NCBI GenBank assembly: GCA_002839995.1
Contig: PGZC01000003.1
Coordinates: 1 to 64,000, forward strand
DNA: 64,000 nt
Source of the DNA: Gammaproteobacteria bacterium HGW-Gammaproteobacteria-4
Lineage (GTDB): Bacteria; Pseudomonadota; Gammaproteobacteria; Xanthomonadales; Xanthomonadaceae
Direction of reading: 5' to 3'
Of the stretch, positions 28,541-38,540 are shown one piece after another. A program made the translations under genes and the position numbers. Position 1 is the first letter of the stretch. The number at the start of each line of letters is the position of its first letter. Under the pieces are notes generated by a model. It saw only the letters and a program-made list of their open reading frames with translations, did not search any database and was not told where the DNA came from.

Positions 28541-29071
28541 TCAGTTGGCGACGTAGGTTTCCATCATCGCCCGAAACGCCGGGCTCTCCCAATCCTGCGG
28601 GCCATAGAGCCGTTTGACGATCTGCCCGTCGCGGCCGATTACCGCGGTGGCCGGAAGCCCGATCATCTTCATCTCGTCGTGCAGAGTGCCGAGCATATCG
28701 AGAAATATCGGGGCCGAAAACTTGCGCTCGGACTGGAAACGGCGGACATCGCCGACCCGGAAATCGTTGGTGACGGTGAGCACGACGAGGCCGCGCTCGG
28801 ACAGTTCGCGGTACGGGCCGTCGTAAAACGCTTCCAGCGCCGGAATCTCGCGCAGGCACGGCGCGCACCACGAGGCCCAGAAATGCAGCAACACGACGCG
28901 CCCGCGATAATCGGCGAGGGTCGCGTCGGGGCGCTCGAAACCGGCGAGGACGGGCCCAGGGCTTGCGGCGACGCTCTGACCGATACCGAACCACAACATG
29001 CCCAACAGCAAGCCTGCCGCGAGCGGTGCATGCGCCGGAATGAGAAGGGTAAGTCGTTGCCAAAGTGCCAT
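28541..29071 (-). CDS. TlpA-type thiol:disulfide oxidoreductase
   Basis: 176 residues with an N-terminal anchor or signal helix (LAAGLLLGMLWFGIG) and a thioredoxin fold carrying WASWCAPCLRE near residue 70, then GLPATAVIGRDGQIV with the cis-proline. Such proteins work in the periplasm as reductants for cytochrome c maturation or for particular exported proteins. It is followed after 38 bases by the cysteine-containing OmpA-like gene and preceded by fumarase across a 172-base gap with a hairpin. Intact. Confidence 0.88.
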   Translation of the reverse strand: MALWQRLTLLIPAHAPLAAGLLLGMLWFGIGQSVAASPGPVLAGFERPDATLADYRGRVVLLHFWASWCAPCLREIPALEAFYDGPYRELSERGLVVLTVTNDFRVGDVRRFQSERKFSAPIFLDMLGTLHDEMKMIGLPATAVIGRDGQIVKRLYGPQDWESPAFRAMMETYVAN

Positions 29072-29148
29072 AAGCCTTCAGGGGTAATTGATCCACCGTA
29101 TCCGAGCATCGATGCCTGCGATAGTTCCCGCAGGCACCTGCGACACGT

Positions 29149-29183
29149 GTCGGCTCCAGCCCTGCGGGCTTTGAGCCGACCTA
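29149..29183. repeat. Hairpin repeat (TGTCGGCTC family), copy 2
   Basis: GTCGGCTC at 29149-29156 pairs with GAGCCGAC at 29173-29180 over a 16-base loop, followed by CTAC. It lies just past the end of fumarase (29244) and before the thioredoxin gene, so it may act as a terminator or mRNA stabiliser. The same sequence family occurs at 27431 and 33178. Confidence 0.65.
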
Positions 29184-29243
29184 CACCGATACCTGCCACG
29201 CCGGTCGGACAAACACCGAAGGTGACGCGACAAGACGCGCGCC

Positions 29244-30791
29244 CTACTCCACCACTACCGGAATCTTGCCGATGCGCGACTGCCATTCGCGCGGACCGGT
29301 CTTGTGCACGGACTCGCCACTGGAATCGACAGCGACGGTGACGGGCATGTCCTGCACGGTGAATTCGTAGATCGCTTCCATACCCAGATCGGCGAAGCCG
29401 ACCACGCGCGCGGCCTTGATCGCCTTGGACACGAGGTAGGCGGCGCCGCCGACCGCCATCAGGTACACCGAACGGTGCTTCTTGATCGCTTCGATCGCGG
29501 CGGGGCCGCGCTCGGCCTTGCCGACCATGCCGAGCAGGCCGGTCTGCGCCAGCACTTGTTCGGTGAATTTGTCCATGCGGGTGGCGGTGGTGGGGCCGGC
29601 TGGGCCCATCACTTCGTCGCGCACCGGATCGACCGGGCCGACGTAGTAGATGAACTTGCCGCGCAGGTCCACCGGCAGCGCTTCGCCCTTGTCGAGCATA
29701 TCGACCATGCGCTTGTGCGCGGCGTCGCGGCCGGTGAGCAGCTTGCCGCTGAGCAGCAACACTTCGCCGGGCTTGAAGCTCGCCACTTCGTCCCGGGTGA
29801 CGGTGTCGAGGTTCACGCGTCGGCCCTTGCTGGCGTCGTAGGTGAGCTTGGGCCAGTCCGCCAGCGAGGGCGGATCGAGCGCCACCGGGCCGCTGCCATC
29901 GAGGGTGAAATGCGCGTGGCGCGTCGCCGCGCAATTGGGGATCATCGCCACCGGCAGATTGGCGGCGTGGGTGGGATAGTCCTTCACCTTGACGTCGAGC
30001 ACGGTGGTGAGGCCGCCCAGTCCCTGCGCGCCGATGCCGAGCGCATTGACCTTCTCGAACAGTTCCAGGCGCAGTTCTTCAGCGCGATTGCTGGCGCCGC
30101 GCGCGATCAAGTCGGTGATGTCGATCGGCTCCATCAGCGCTTCCTTCGCCAGCAGCATGGCCTTTTCGGCGGTGCCGCCGATGCCGATGCCGAGCATGCC
30201 CGGCGGGCACCAGCCGGCACCCATGGTGGGCACGGTCTTGAGCACCCAATCGACGATGGAATCGGACGGGTTGAGCATCGCGAACTTGCTCTTGGCCTCG
30301 GAGCCACCACCCTTGGCGGCGACGATCACGTGGACCTTGTCGCCGGGCACGAGCTTGACGTTGACCACGGCGGGCGTGTTGTCGCGGGTATTGCTGCGCT
30401 TGCCGGCGGGATCGGCGAGCACGCTGGCGCGCAGTTTGTTGTCCGGATGCAGGTAGGCGCGACGCACGCCTTCGTTGACCATCTCATCGACCGGGAGCGT
30501 GCTGTTCCAGCGCACGCCCATGCCCACTTCGAGGAACACGGTGACGATGCCGGTGTCCTGGCAGATCGGCCGATGCCCCTCGGCGCATAGGCGCGAGTTG
30601 ATCAGGATCTGCGCGATGGCGTCCTTGGCGGCCGGCGATTGTTCGCGCTCGTAGGCAGCGGCGAGGTTCTTGATGTAATCGACCGGGTGATAGTACGAGA
30701 TGTACTGCAACGCGTCGGCGATGCTCTGGACGAAATCTTCGTGCTGGATGGTGGTCACGGCGGGATCTTTGCGGGCGGGGAGTTGCGCCAT
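29244..30791 (-). CDS. Fumarate hydratase, class I (4Fe-4S)
   Basis: 515 residues if translation starts at the ATG at 30789-30791; a GTG at 30756-30758 would start nearer to where relatives begin (TTIQHEDFVQ). The enzyme hydrates fumarate to malate in the TCA cycle with an oxygen-sensitive cluster. Cluster-binding cysteines lie in RPICQDTG, MIPNCAATRHAHF and MGAGWCPPGMLGIGIGG. The C-terminal domain has GPAGPTTATRMDKFTEQVL and SVYLMAVGGAAYLVSK. Length matches the one-chain FumA/FumB type. It is not obviously in an operon with the his genes, from which a composite repeat separates it. Confidence 0.93.
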   Translation of the reverse strand: MAQLPARKDPAVTTIQHEDFVQSIADALQYISYYHPVDYIKNLAAAYEREQSPAAKDAIAQILINSRLCAEGHRPICQDTGIVTVFLEVGMGVRWNSTLPVDEMVNEGVRRAYLHPDNKLRASVLADPAGKRSNTRDNTPAVVNVKLVPGDKVHVIVAAKGGGSEAKSKFAMLNPSDSIVDWVLKTVPTMGAGWCPPGMLGIGIGGTAEKAMLLAKEALMEPIDITDLIARGASNRAEELRLELFEKVNALGIGAQGLGGLTTVLDVKVKDYPTHAANLPVAMIPNCAATRHAHFTLDGSGPVALDPPSLADWPKLTYDASKGRRVNLDTVTRDEVASFKPGEVLLLSGKLLTGRDAAHKRMVDMLDKGEALPVDLRGKFIYYVGPVDPVRDEVMGPAGPTTATRMDKFTEQVLAQTGLLGMVGKAERGPAAIEAIKKHRSVYLMAVGGAAYLVSKAIKAARVVGFADLGMEAIYEFTVQDMPVTVAVDSSGESVHKTGPREWQSRIGKIPVVVE

Positions 30792-30877
30792 TTTAAGCCA
30801 ATGCGTGGCGTGTAGGTCGCGTGTCCCGCTACCGTGCTTCATATCGGTTGGCACCGACGCCAACGCACAAAGCCTTT

Positions 30878-31073
30878 GGTCCGCAAAGGACGCGAAGAGC
30901 GCAAAGAAGAAGCCAGTCTGCCGTCATTGCGAGCGCTCAAGCCTTTAGCCGCGAGGCCGAAGGCCGTGGCGGGAAGCAATCCAGTGCCTTGATTCTCTGA
31001 ACACTCTGGATTGCCACGTCGCTTCGCTCCTCGCAATGACAGCCGCAGAGTCCCCCTTGGCGCTCTTGGCGTC
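30878..31073. repeat. Composite palindromic element A (nested repeats)
   Basis: Outer arms resemble each other in inverse orientation: GACGCGAAGAGCGCAAAG (30889-30906) against CCTTGGCGCTCTTGGCGTC (31055-31073), with GGTCCGCAAAG at the left end. Inside, at 30923-31040, lies a second 118-bp palindromic element bounded by GTCATTGCGAG and CTCGCAATGAC, with inner AGCAATCCAG / CTGGATTGC pairs. The inner element is the inverse copy of 52696-52814. No transposase gene is present. It fills the gap between fumarase and the end of hisIE, and an open frame running through it yields only spurious peptide. Confidence 0.8.
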
Positions 31074-31118
31074 TTGACGAGAGCACCCGTGCGGACCAAC
31101 GGCTCCGCATCGGCGTGA

Positions 31119-31651
31119 TCAACGCCGGCGCAACCGACTCGCGCCTCGCCGCGCAGGACGTCGTCGTCTTGCGCGACGGCAGCGAGTGCGGTTTCCACGC
31201 CCTCTTCGCCCACTTTCTGGGCGATGCGACGCACCCCGGCGGCGAACAGTTTGCCGGTGTAGCTGTCGGGTGGCGCATTCGCGGCGCGCTCTTTCACCAG
31301 CGCGTCGAGGGTGGCGAGGAAGTTCTCCGGAGCGTCGGGAAAGCAGCTCGGGCGACCGATGTGGCAGGTGGGGCCATACGGCAGCGCTTGCACCAGCACG
31401 GTGTCGTGGTCGCAGTCGCTTTCGATGCGCACCAGATCGAGCACATGCCCCGAGGTTTCGCCCTTGGTCCACAGGCACTGGCGGCTGCGACTGTAGAAGG
31501 TGACCTTGCCGGTTGCCAGCGTCCGATCCAGCGCGGTGCGATTCATGTAACCCAGCATCAGCACCTGGCCGCTGGCGGCATGCTGCACGATGGCCGGCAG
31601 CAGGCCATCGTGTTTGGCGAACGCCAGCGCTTCGATTTCGTCAGGGTGCAT
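31119..31651 (-). pseudogene. hisIE: Bifunctional phosphoribosyl-AMP cyclohydrolase/phosphoribosyl-ATP pyrophosphatase, C-terminus damaged
   Basis: The start at 31649-31651 overlaps the hisF stop. The HisI domain is complete: [19 protein letters not shown], then [15 protein letters not shown], and metal ligands in ESDCDHD. HisE begins [20 protein letters not shown] and has [18 protein letters not shown], but after LRGEA the frame no longer gives the expected ADLxYHLLVLL helix. One frame over, SRLRRR and a stop at 31119-31121 look like the true C-terminus, so ~25 residues of the last helix appear to be missing together with a frame change. Read in the original frame the gene runs on into repeat DNA. 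Steps 2 and 3 of histidine synthesis; HisE activity is doubtful as written. Confidence 0.8.
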
Positions 31652-32432
31652 CGGCAATCTCCACCGGTCGAACCGTGATGCCACGGCCCGCCAGATAATG
31701 CTTGAGCGCCGGGATGGCGATCTCGCCGGAATGGAACACGCTGGCGGCGAGCGCGGCATCGACATCGGCCTGCGCAAACACGTCTGCGAAGTGATCCATC
31801 GTACCGGCGCCGCCGGAAGCCACCAGCGGCACCCGGCACAGTGCGCGCGCGGCCTGCAACTGCGCCAGGTCATAGCCGCCGCGCACGCCATCGGTGCCCA
31901 TGCAGTTGAGCACGATCTCGCCCGCGCCGCGCCGCTGCGCTTCCACCAGCCAATCGAGCGTGCGTACCGGCAGCGCACGGGTACGCGACGGATCGCCGGT
32001 GTACTGGCGCACCCGCCATTCGCCATCGCCGTCGCGCAGGCTGTCGATGCCCACCACCACGCATTGCACGCCGAACGCGGCAGCCAGCTCATCGATCAGC
32101 GCGGGACGCTCCAGCGCCGGGGTATTGACGGAAATCTTGTCGGCGCCGGCATGCAGCACCGCGCGTGCATCGGCGACACTGCGGATGCCACCGGCGACGC
32201 AGAACGGGATGTCGATCAGCCGCGCCACGCGCTCCACCCAGCGCCGGTCCACGGTGCGTTGCTCGGGGCTGGCGGTGATGTCGTAGAACACCAGTTCGTC
32301 GGCGCCTTCGTCGCGATAGCGCAGCGCCAGTTCCTCGATCGCGCCGACCACCACGTGATCGCGAAAACGCACACCCTTGACCACCATGCCATCGCGCACG
32401 TCCAGACACGGAATCAGGCGTCGGCTCAGCAT
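31641..32432 (-). CDS. hisF: Imidazole glycerol phosphate synthase, cyclase subunit
   Basis: 263 residues, (beta/alpha)8 barrel. It combines PRFAR with ammonia delivered by HisH to make imidazole glycerol phosphate and AICAR. The two catalytic aspartates lie in IPCLDVRDG and VVVGIDS. Phosphate-binding loops are AGGIRS and [11 protein letters not shown]. The start [12 protein letters not shown] at 32430-32432 overlaps the end of hisA by 7 bases, and its stop overlaps the hisIE start. Intact. Confidence 0.96.
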   Translation of the reverse strand: MLSRRLIPCLDVRDGMVVKGVRFRDHVVVGAIEELALRYRDEGADELVFYDITASPEQRTVDRRWVERVARLIDIPFCVAGGIRSVADARAVLHAGADKISVNTPALERPALIDELAAAFGVQCVVVGIDSLRDGDGEWRVRQYTGDPSRTRALPVRTLDWLVEAQRRGAGEIVLNCMGTDGVRGGYDLAQLQAARALCRVPLVASGGAGTMDHFADVFAQADVDAALAASVFHSGEIAIPALKHYLAGRGITVRPVEIADAP

Positions 32433-33160
32433 GTCAGTGCCTCGTTCAGTTCGAGGCGGCCTTCCAGCAAGGCCTTGCCGAGCACCACGCCGGCACAACC
32501 GCTGGCGCGCGCGGCGATCACGTCGCCCAGATCGCGCACGCCGCCGGAAGCCTGCACGGCGAGTGTCGGCAGGCGCTCCAGCAGATGGCGGTACAGCGTC
32601 TGGTTCGGGCCGGACAACATGCCATCGCGGGCAATGTCGGTACACAGCAGGTGGCGCAGGCCGACATCGGCATAGGCTGCCGCCAATGTGTCGAGATCGC
32701 GCTCGCCGTCTTCGGTCCAGCCGTGTACCGGCAGACGCCAGCTTCCGCGTTCGTCCTGACGGGTATCGAGCGCCACGGTGATCCGCTCGGCGCCGAAGCG
32801 AGCGATCCAGCCGACCACGGTTTCGGGTTCGCGTACCGCCAGCGAGCCGATCACCACGCGCTGCGCGCCGGCATCGAGCAGTTGCGCGACATCGTCCGCG
32901 CTGCGCACGCCACCGCCGGTTTGCACCTTGAGCGTGGTGTGTGTCGCCAACGCCTTCAGCAACGGCAGCAAGGTGTAGCCACCGGCACGCGCGGCATCCA
33001 GATCGACCAGATGCAGCCATTGCGCGCCTGCCTGTGCATAACGCTGCGCCTGCGCCAGCGGATCGTCGCCGTAGGTGGTCTGGCGCGCGTAGTCGCCCTG
33101 CGCCAGCCGCACCACCTGGCCATCGCGCACGTCAATCGCGGGATAGACGGTAAAACTCAT
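32426..33160 (-). CDS. hisA: Phosphoribosyl-ProFAR isomerase
   Basis: 244 residues, TIM barrel homologous to HisF. It converts ProFAR to PRFAR by Amadori rearrangement. The first catalytic aspartate is in [14 protein letters not shown] and the second in [15 protein letters not shown]. Phosphate loops are [10 protein letters not shown] and [10 protein letters not shown]. It is separated from hisH by 130 bases holding a strong hairpin repeat, unusual in an operon where other junctions overlap. Intact. Confidence 0.96.
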   Translation of the reverse strand: MSFTVYPAIDVRDGQVVRLAQGDYARQTTYGDDPLAQAQRYAQAGAQWLHLVDLDAARAGGYTLLPLLKALATHTTLKVQTGGGVRSADDVAQLLDAGAQRVVIGSLAVREPETVVGWIARFGAERITVALDTRQDERGSWRLPVHGWTEDGERDLDTLAAAYADVGLRHLLCTDIARDGMLSGPNQTLYRHLLERLPTLAVQASGGVRDLGDVIAARASGCAGVVLGKALLEGRLELNEALTC

Positions 33161-33177
33161 GGTTGCTGCACGCCATT

Positions 33178-33270
33178 GTAGGTCGGCTCAAGCGCAGCGG
33201 AGCCGACGTGTGCCTTGACTGTTGCCGAGGACCTGTCGGCTCCGCGCCTGCGGCGCTTGAGCCGACCTAC
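33178..33270. repeat. Large palindrome inside the his operon (TGTCGGCTC family), copy 3
   Basis: Perfect 18-base arms (GTAGGTCGGCTCAAGCGC at 33178-33195 and its complement at 33253-33270), with a second nested pairing (GGAGCCGAC / GTCGGCTCC). It sits in the only long gap of the his operon, between hisH and hisA. Folded in the mRNA it could reduce read-through or protect the upstream part of the transcript. Confidence 0.8.
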
Positions 33271-33290
33271 GGCTTTCGAGTCATTGCCAA

Positions 33291-33890
33291 TCATGCCAAG
33301 CCCTTTTCGAGAAAATTGCGCAACACGCGCGCGCCAGTACTGGCCGAGCGCTCGGGGTGAAACTGTGCGCCGGCCACATGACCACGCTGCACCATCGCCG
33401 CGAAGCGTTGGCTGTGCGTGCACGCCGCAATGCAATCGTCAGTGACCGGCGCCGCGTAGCTGTGCACGAAGTAGGCCTGCGCGCCGTGATCGACGCCGTC
33501 GAGCAGCGACACGGCGCGCAACGGCTCCAACGTGTTCCAGCCCATGTGCGGAATGCGCACGCCCGGCGCGTCGGGCAGCAGTCCTACCTGCCCCGGCAAC
33601 AGGCCCAGGCACGGCGTATCGCCTTCGTCGGACGAATCGAACAGCAACTGCATGCCCAGGCAAATACCGAGCAGCGGCGCGCTGACTTCGCGCAGGGTCT
33701 GCACCAGATTCAACTCGCGCAACCGCGCCATCGCCGGCGCCGCTGCGCCGACGCCCGGCAGTAGCACACGGTCCGCAGTGCGAATGACGGCGGCATCGCC
33801 GGTCAACTCGGCCGCCACGCCCAGACGTTGCAAGGCAAAACACACCGAGGCGATGTTCGCACCGCCGGAATCGACAACCGCGACCTTCAT
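33291..33890 (-). CDS. hisH: Imidazole glycerol phosphate synthase, glutaminase subunit
   Basis: 199-residue class I glutamine amidotransferase supplying ammonia to HisF. The nucleophile cysteine is in [14 protein letters not shown] (Cys77) and the His-Glu pair in [10 protein letters not shown]. The opening is [16 protein letters not shown]. The ATG overlaps the hisB stop as ATGA. Intact and of standard length. Confidence 0.95.
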   Translation of the reverse strand: MKVAVVDSGGANIASVCFALQRLGVAAELTGDAAVIRTADRVLLPGVGAAAPAMARLRELNLVQTLREVSAPLLGICLGMQLLFDSSDEGDTPCLGLLPGQVGLLPDAPGVRIPHMGWNTLEPLRAVSLLDGVDHGAQAYFVHSYAAPVTDDCIAACTHSQRFAAMVQRGHVAGAQFHPERSASTGARVLRNFLEKGLA

Positions 33891-34978
33891 AGCCGACCCT
33901 TGGTGCTGGGCAGCTCGCTGCCGCTGCGCGCAATGGCCTGCCGCAGTGCGCGCGCCACCGCCTTGAAGCAGGCTTCGACCATGTGATGCGCATTCTCGCC
34001 GCGTACGCTCAGGTGCAGATTGAGACCGGCGGCATCGCACAGCGAGCGGAAGAAATGCGGCACCAGCTCGGTCGCGAGGCCACCGATCTGCTCGCGTGGA
34101 AACACGCCATCGAACACGAAGTACGCGCGTCCGGAAAGATCCAGCGCCACGCTCGCCAGCGCCTCGTCCATCGGCAGCCGCAGCGCGACCCACTCGGCAT
34201 CGGCATCGGCCTGACCATAGCGGCCGATACCGCGCTTGTCGCCGAGCGCGCGACGCAACGCCTCGCCCAGCGCCAACGCGCTGTCTTCGACGGTGTGGTG
34301 TTCATCGATGTGCAGGTCGCCATCGCAGCGCAGCTCCAGCGCGAAGCCGCCGTGCTTGCCTAGCTGTTCGAGCATGTGATCGAAGAAGCCGATCCCCGTA
34401 TGCGTTAGCGGATCGGCCACGCGATCCAGATCGACGCTGACACGAATGTCGGTTTCGCGCGTGGTGCGCTGCACCTGCGCGGTGCGCGGTGCATCGGCCA
34501 GCACGTGCGCGATTTGTGCCCAGTCGTGATAACCCGGCCCAAAGCGCAGACCGCGACACCCCAGATTGCGCGCCAGTTGCATGTCGGTCTCGCGATCGCC
34601 AATCACCACGCTGGCCGCCAGATCGACGTCGCGATCGCGCAGGTAGTGCAGTAGCATGCCGATGCTGGGCTTGCGGGTGGGCGCGTTGTCGTGTTCGAAA
34701 TGCGGGTCGATCAGCACCTCGCGCAACACGATGCCCTGCGAGGCGAGTATCTGCAGCAGCAACGCCTGCGGACCTTCGAAGGTTTCGGTGGGGAAGCTCG
34801 GTGTACCCAGACCATCCTGATTGCTCACCATCACGAACTGGTAGCCGGCATCGCGGATGCGCAGCAGCGCCGGAATCACGCCATCGACCAGCCGGAACTT
34901 GGCGTAACTGTCGATCTGGAAATCGGCGGGCTCTTCGATCAACACACCATCGCGATCGAGAAAGGCGATGCGGGTCAT
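33887..34978 (-). CDS. hisB: Bifunctional histidinol-phosphatase/imidazoleglycerol-phosphate dehydratase
   Basis: 363 residues, the fused enterobacterial/xanthomonad type. The N-terminal HAD phosphatase has the nucleophile motif FLDRDGVL and [13 protein letters not shown]. The C-terminal dehydratase begins [14 protein letters not shown] and has metal-binding [19 protein letters not shown] and [15 protein letters not shown]. Between DKRGIGRYG and LPMDE there are about ten more residues than in the homologues I remember, an in-frame difference that may be natural. It carries out two non-consecutive steps of the pathway. Both junctions overlap neighbours. Confidence 0.95.
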   Translation of the reverse strand: MTRIAFLDRDGVLIEEPADFQIDSYAKFRLVDGVIPALLRIRDAGYQFVMVSNQDGLGTPSFPTETFEGPQALLLQILASQGIVLREVLIDPHFEHDNAPTRKPSIGMLLHYLRDRDVDLAASVVIGDRETDMQLARNLGCRGLRFGPGYHDWAQIAHVLADAPRTAQVQRTTRETDIRVSVDLDRVADPLTHTGIGFFDHMLEQLGKHGGFALELRCDGDLHIDEHHTVEDSALALGEALRRALGDKRGIGRYGQADADAEWVALRLPMDEALASVALDLSGRAYFVFDGVFPREQIGGLATELVPHFFRSLCDAAGLNLHLSVRGENAHHMVEACFKAVARALRQAIARSGSELPSTKGRL

Positions 34979-36072
34979 GCGCGAACTCCCTGCGTGCGAA
35001 TCGAAACGCCCAATGCCGCCAGCACCCGATCGTTCTCGGCCGGGCTGCCGATGCTGATGCGCAGCGCATCGCGCAACTGCGGCTGCGCGCGCATGTCGCG
35101 CACCATGATGCCGGCATCGAGCAGACGCGAAAATGCGGCATCGGCATCGACGAAGCGCAGCAGCAGATAATTGCCCTGCGAGGGATACACGCGGCAGACG
35201 CCTGGGCAGTCGGGTAACGCCGCCAGCAAGCGTTCACGCTCTGCAATGACGTTTGCCACGCGTTGCCGGGTGATCGCCAGCACCGCCGGCGCCAATGCCG
35301 CCAGCGCCAGTTCGACGCAGGGTGTTGGCAGCGGATACGGCGCCTGGCAGTTGCGCAACACGGCGATCAATTCCGGATCGGCGATCAGACTGCCAATGCG
35401 CGCTGCCGCCAACGCATGCGCCTTGGACAGCGTGCGCAATACCGCGATGTTGCGATGCGCCGCCAGCAGCGTGGTCGCCGAGGCCTGCGCGCTGAATTCG
35501 CCATACGCTTCGTCCACCACCACCATGGCCTGCCCGCGCAGCGTGCGGGCCAGCGCGGCGATGGCATCGAGCGACACGCCCTGTCCGGTAGGATTGGCCG
35601 GCGCGCACAGGAACACCAGCCGCGCCTTGCCCTGCAACGCGGCGTCGGCGATCGCATCGATATCGGTGACGAAGCCGGCCGCGCCATCGCGCAATGGCAC
35701 CTCGATCAGCGGCGCGTTTTGCAGCCGCGCGCACACCGCGTACATCCCGAATACCGGCGGCGTGCTCACTACCGCATCGATTCCCGGCTGACACAGCGCG
35801 CGCACCAGCAAGTCGATGGCCTCGTCGCTGCCGCGCCCGATCAGCAGTTGCCCGGTGCTGACGCCATACAGGTCCGCCAACGCATTCTGCAATGCCTGTG
35901 GCTGCGGCTCGGGATAGCGGCGGCAGTGCGCAGCGGGATCGGCCGGATTGGGCCACGGATTCTCGTTGGCGTTGAGCCACACCTGTGCCGGTTGGGTGCC
36001 GCTGCGCCGCGCCGAGGAATAACCTGCGAAGCCGCGCAAATCCGGGCGCAGCAGGTCGAGCAACTCGCTCAT
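34975..36072 (-). CDS. hisC: Histidinol-phosphate aminotransferase
   Basis: 365 residues, PLP fold type I. It transaminates imidazole-acetol phosphate with glutamate. The N-terminus has [13 protein letters not shown], followed by [19 protein letters not shown], the PLP-binding [11 protein letters not shown] and VVDEAYGEF, and the Schiff-base lysine in [16 protein letters not shown]. The start [11 protein letters not shown] overlaps the hisD stop and the end overlaps the hisB start. Intact. Confidence 0.95.
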   Translation of the reverse strand: MSELLDLLRPDLRGFAGYSSARRSGTQPAQVWLNANENPWPNPADPAAHCRRYPEPQPQALQNALADLYGVSTGQLLIGRGSDEAIDLLVRALCQPGIDAVVSTPPVFGMYAVCARLQNAPLIEVPLRDGAAGFVTDIDAIADAALQGKARLVFLCAPANPTGQGVSLDAIAALARTLRGQAMVVVDEAYGEFSAQASATTLLAAHRNIAVLRTLSKAHALAAARIGSLIADPELIAVLRNCQAPYPLPTPCVELALAALAPAVLAITRQRVANVIAERERLLAALPDCPGVCRVYPSQGNYLLLRFVDADAAFSRLLDAGIMVRDMRAQPQLRDALRISIGSPAENDRVLAALGVSIRTQGVRA

Positions 36073-37293
36073 CGCCCACTCCCGGCTTCGACGCGCAGCC
36101 GCACCGCTTGTGCATGCGCCTGCAAACCTTCCGCTTCGGCGATGCGCAGCGCGCACGGGCCGATGGCGGCAATGCCCTGCGCACTCACCGATTGCACGCT
36201 GATGCTTTTCTGGAAGCTCGCCACACTGACTCCACTGTAGGCGCGCGCCGCGCCGCCGGTGGGCAACACGTGATTGGTGCCGCTGCAATAATCACCCAGC
36301 GCCTCGGGCGCGTAATCGCCGAGAAACACCGAGCCGGCGCTGAGCACCCGATCGAGCCAGGCGCGCGGCTCGCGCAACGCCAGGATCAGATGCTCGGGCG
36401 CATAGCGATTGCTGATGATGAAGGCTTCGGCCAGCGACGGCACCGCGATCAGGCGCGCATGCGCCAGCGATTTTTCCGCGATCTGCGCACGTGGCAACAG
36501 CGCGAGCTGCCGCGCGATCTCCACCGCCACGGCGTCCAGCAAACCGGCGCTATCGCTGAGCAACAGCACCTGCGAATCGGGGCCGTGCTCGGCCTGCGAC
36601 AGCAGATCGGCAGCGACGAATGCCGGATTGGCACCGGCATCGGCGATCACCAGCACTTCCGACGGCCCGGCCGGCATGTCGATCGCCGGGCCGTCCTCGG
36701 CGCTGCTGACCGCCTGCTTCGCCGCCGTGACCCAGGTATTGCCCGGCCCGAACAGCTTGTCGCAACGCGGCACGCTGGCAGTGCCGATTGCCATCGCGCG
36801 TGCCATCGGCGCGCGGCGGCGAGCACAGCACCACCTGCGTGCAACCCGCCAGCATTGCCGGCACACCCAGCATCAGCGCGGTGGATGGCAGCGGCGCCGA
36901 CCCGGCCGGCACATACAAACCAACCCGTGCAATGGGACGGATCACCCGGCCGCAACGCACCCCCAGCGCGGTATCGATCTCAAACTCCGTGCTCATGCCG
37001 GCGCGGTGCCAGGCGATGATGCGCTGCTGTGCTTCGGCCAGCGCCTGCTTCAGGTCGTCATCGGTCTGCGCGGCGGCGATGGCGAATTCGTCGGCGCTGA
37101 CGCGCAGGCTGTCGAGCTCGACGCCATCGAAGCGTCGCGTCAGCGCCTTGAGCGCGTGATCGCCGTCGGCGCGCACCTGCGCAATCACCCGCTGCACGCC
37201 CTCGCGCACGCCATCGGCGACGCTCAGCGTCGGCCGTTGCAAGGCCGCGCTGCGGCCGGGTTCGTCGAGGCGTGTCCAGTCGATGCGCTTCAT
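36069..37293 (-). pseudogene. hisD: Histidinol dehydrogenase, frame-broken
   Basis: The first part, from MKRIDWTRLDEPG, is normal through [20 protein letters not shown] and [12 protein letters not shown] near 36800. The remainder continues in another frame at [20 protein letters not shown] and runs intact to the end, with zinc/substrate residues in [12 protein letters not shown] and [14 protein letters not shown]. Between the halves HisD proteins keep about 27 residues (the ILVAARLxGVDxVF and GGAQAIA region, part of the NAD fold). These are missing and the length is not a multiple of three. The enzyme would perform the last two steps to histidine; as written it cannot be made whole. Either a true deletion or lost assembly sequence. 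Confidence 0.85.
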
Positions 37294-38134
37294 GCCAGCA
37301 TCCGCTCCACCGGCAGCACCAGCACGCCGCGCGCACCGGCGCGCTTCATGTCTTCCAGCCGCTGCCAGGTCAACGCAGTGCGGCATACCGCCTGCAACGA
37401 CACCTGCGAATGTTCGCCGTCCAGACTGAGCACGGTCGGTGCATCGGCATCGGGCAGCAGCTTGAGCAATTCCGGCAACGCCGATCGCGCTGCCTGGAAC
37501 ATCACCAGCTTGCTGTCGCGTACGCTGAGCACGCCATCGCCGGCGCCACCAGCACCGCTTCGCTTTCGAAAATGATCGCCGCCTCGCGCAACTGATTCGC
37601 AAGCAAGGTGGCGCCACTGGAAACCAGATCGCAGATCGCCTCGGCCTTGCCGAGGCGCGGCGCGATTTCCACCGAACCGGAGAGTTCCACAACTTCGGCA
37701 TCCACCGCGTTCTCGCGCAGCCAGCGACCCAGCAACTGCGGATAACTGGTGGCGACGCGCATACCGGCAAGATCGGCCGGACCGTTCCATTCCCATTCCT
37801 GCGGCACCGCCACCGACAGCCGGCAACCGCCGAAACCCAACTGACGGACGGCCGCATAGGCAGCCGGCAGACCTTGCTGCTCGCGCGCCACCGCCTGCTC
37901 CTCCAGCACGTTGTTGCCGACCACGCCGAGATCGCAGACGCCATCGGCGATCAGGCCCGGGATGTCGTCATCGCGCACCAGCAACAGATCGATCGGCAAC
38001 GATTCGCCAAAGCAGAACAGCCGATCGCGGCTCTCGCGAAACGCCAGGCCGGCGCGCTCCAGCAGATCGCGTGCAGGGCCGGACAAGCGGCCGGATTTCT
38101 GGATGGCAATACGCAAACGGTCACGCGACTTCAT
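37290..38134 (-). pseudogene. hisG: ATP phosphoribosyltransferase (long form), frame-broken
   Basis: Starts at 38132-38134 ([17 protein letters not shown]). The catalytic part is intact: [20 protein letters not shown] and the PRPP loop [18 protein letters not shown]. At [14 protein letters not shown] near 37545 the frame changes, and the C-terminal regulatory part resumes as [16 protein letters not shown] and continues through LTWQRLEDMKRAGARG to the end. About 18-20 residues normally present between (the helix before DGVL) are missing. HisG commits ATP and PRPP to histidine and is feedback inhibited through the C-terminal domain. It is the first structural gene; its stop overlaps hisD. Confidence 0.85.
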
Positions 38135-38175
38135 GGGGATTCCAGCAGTTTGGAGCAAGCAGGTTCGGGAATGCG

Positions 38176-38502
38176 TCAGCGCGGCGAAACAGCAGCGCGC
38201 TGAGCGAGTTGATCGAGCGCATGGCGATAGCCGCCACTACCCATCTCAAGGCATCGGGCAATTCGACCGATGGTGGTGACACTGACCGCCGTACGCTCGT
38301 GGATATCGCGATAGGCGACGCCCTCGGTCAGCAACGGCACCACCCGCCAGCGATCCGCCAGCGCCTGCAATTCCGCCGGCGTGCACAGATCGACCAGGAA
38401 TGCACGCATCTGGGCCGGACTGTCCAGCGCCAGCAAGGCTTGCACCAAGCCGTCCAGAGCCCGGTTGTCGCCAGTCGCAGGTTTGATTGAACGCTTTTTC
38501 AT
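38176..38502 (-). CDS. TrpR-related repressor of the YerC/YecD family
   Basis: 108 residues from the ATG at 38500-38502 ([20 protein letters not shown]); an upstream codon at 38523 is less likely. All-helical TrpR fold: the core [17 protein letters not shown] and the helix-turn-helix [22 protein letters not shown]. It lies 41 bases before hisG on the same strand, as in Xanthomonas-type his operons, so it probably regulates the operon of which it is the first gene. The effector is unknown. A 12-bp palindrome inside its own promoter is a likely target. Confidence 0.88.
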   Translation of the reverse strand: MKKRSIKPATGDNRALDGLVQALLALDSPAQMRAFLVDLCTPAELQALADRWRVVPLLTEGVAYRDIHERTAVSVTTIGRIARCLEMGSGGYRHALDQLAQRAAVSPR

Positions 38503-38540
38503 GCCATGCCCGCGCCATTCCAATGCACTAATGCGCTGTT

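Noticed and set aside
30839-31118. C-terminal extension of hisIE of ~90 residues ([10 protein letters not shown] and following)
   Set aside because: It is a translation of the composite repeat after the frame is lost; such peptides are common artefacts of the TCATTGCGAG element.
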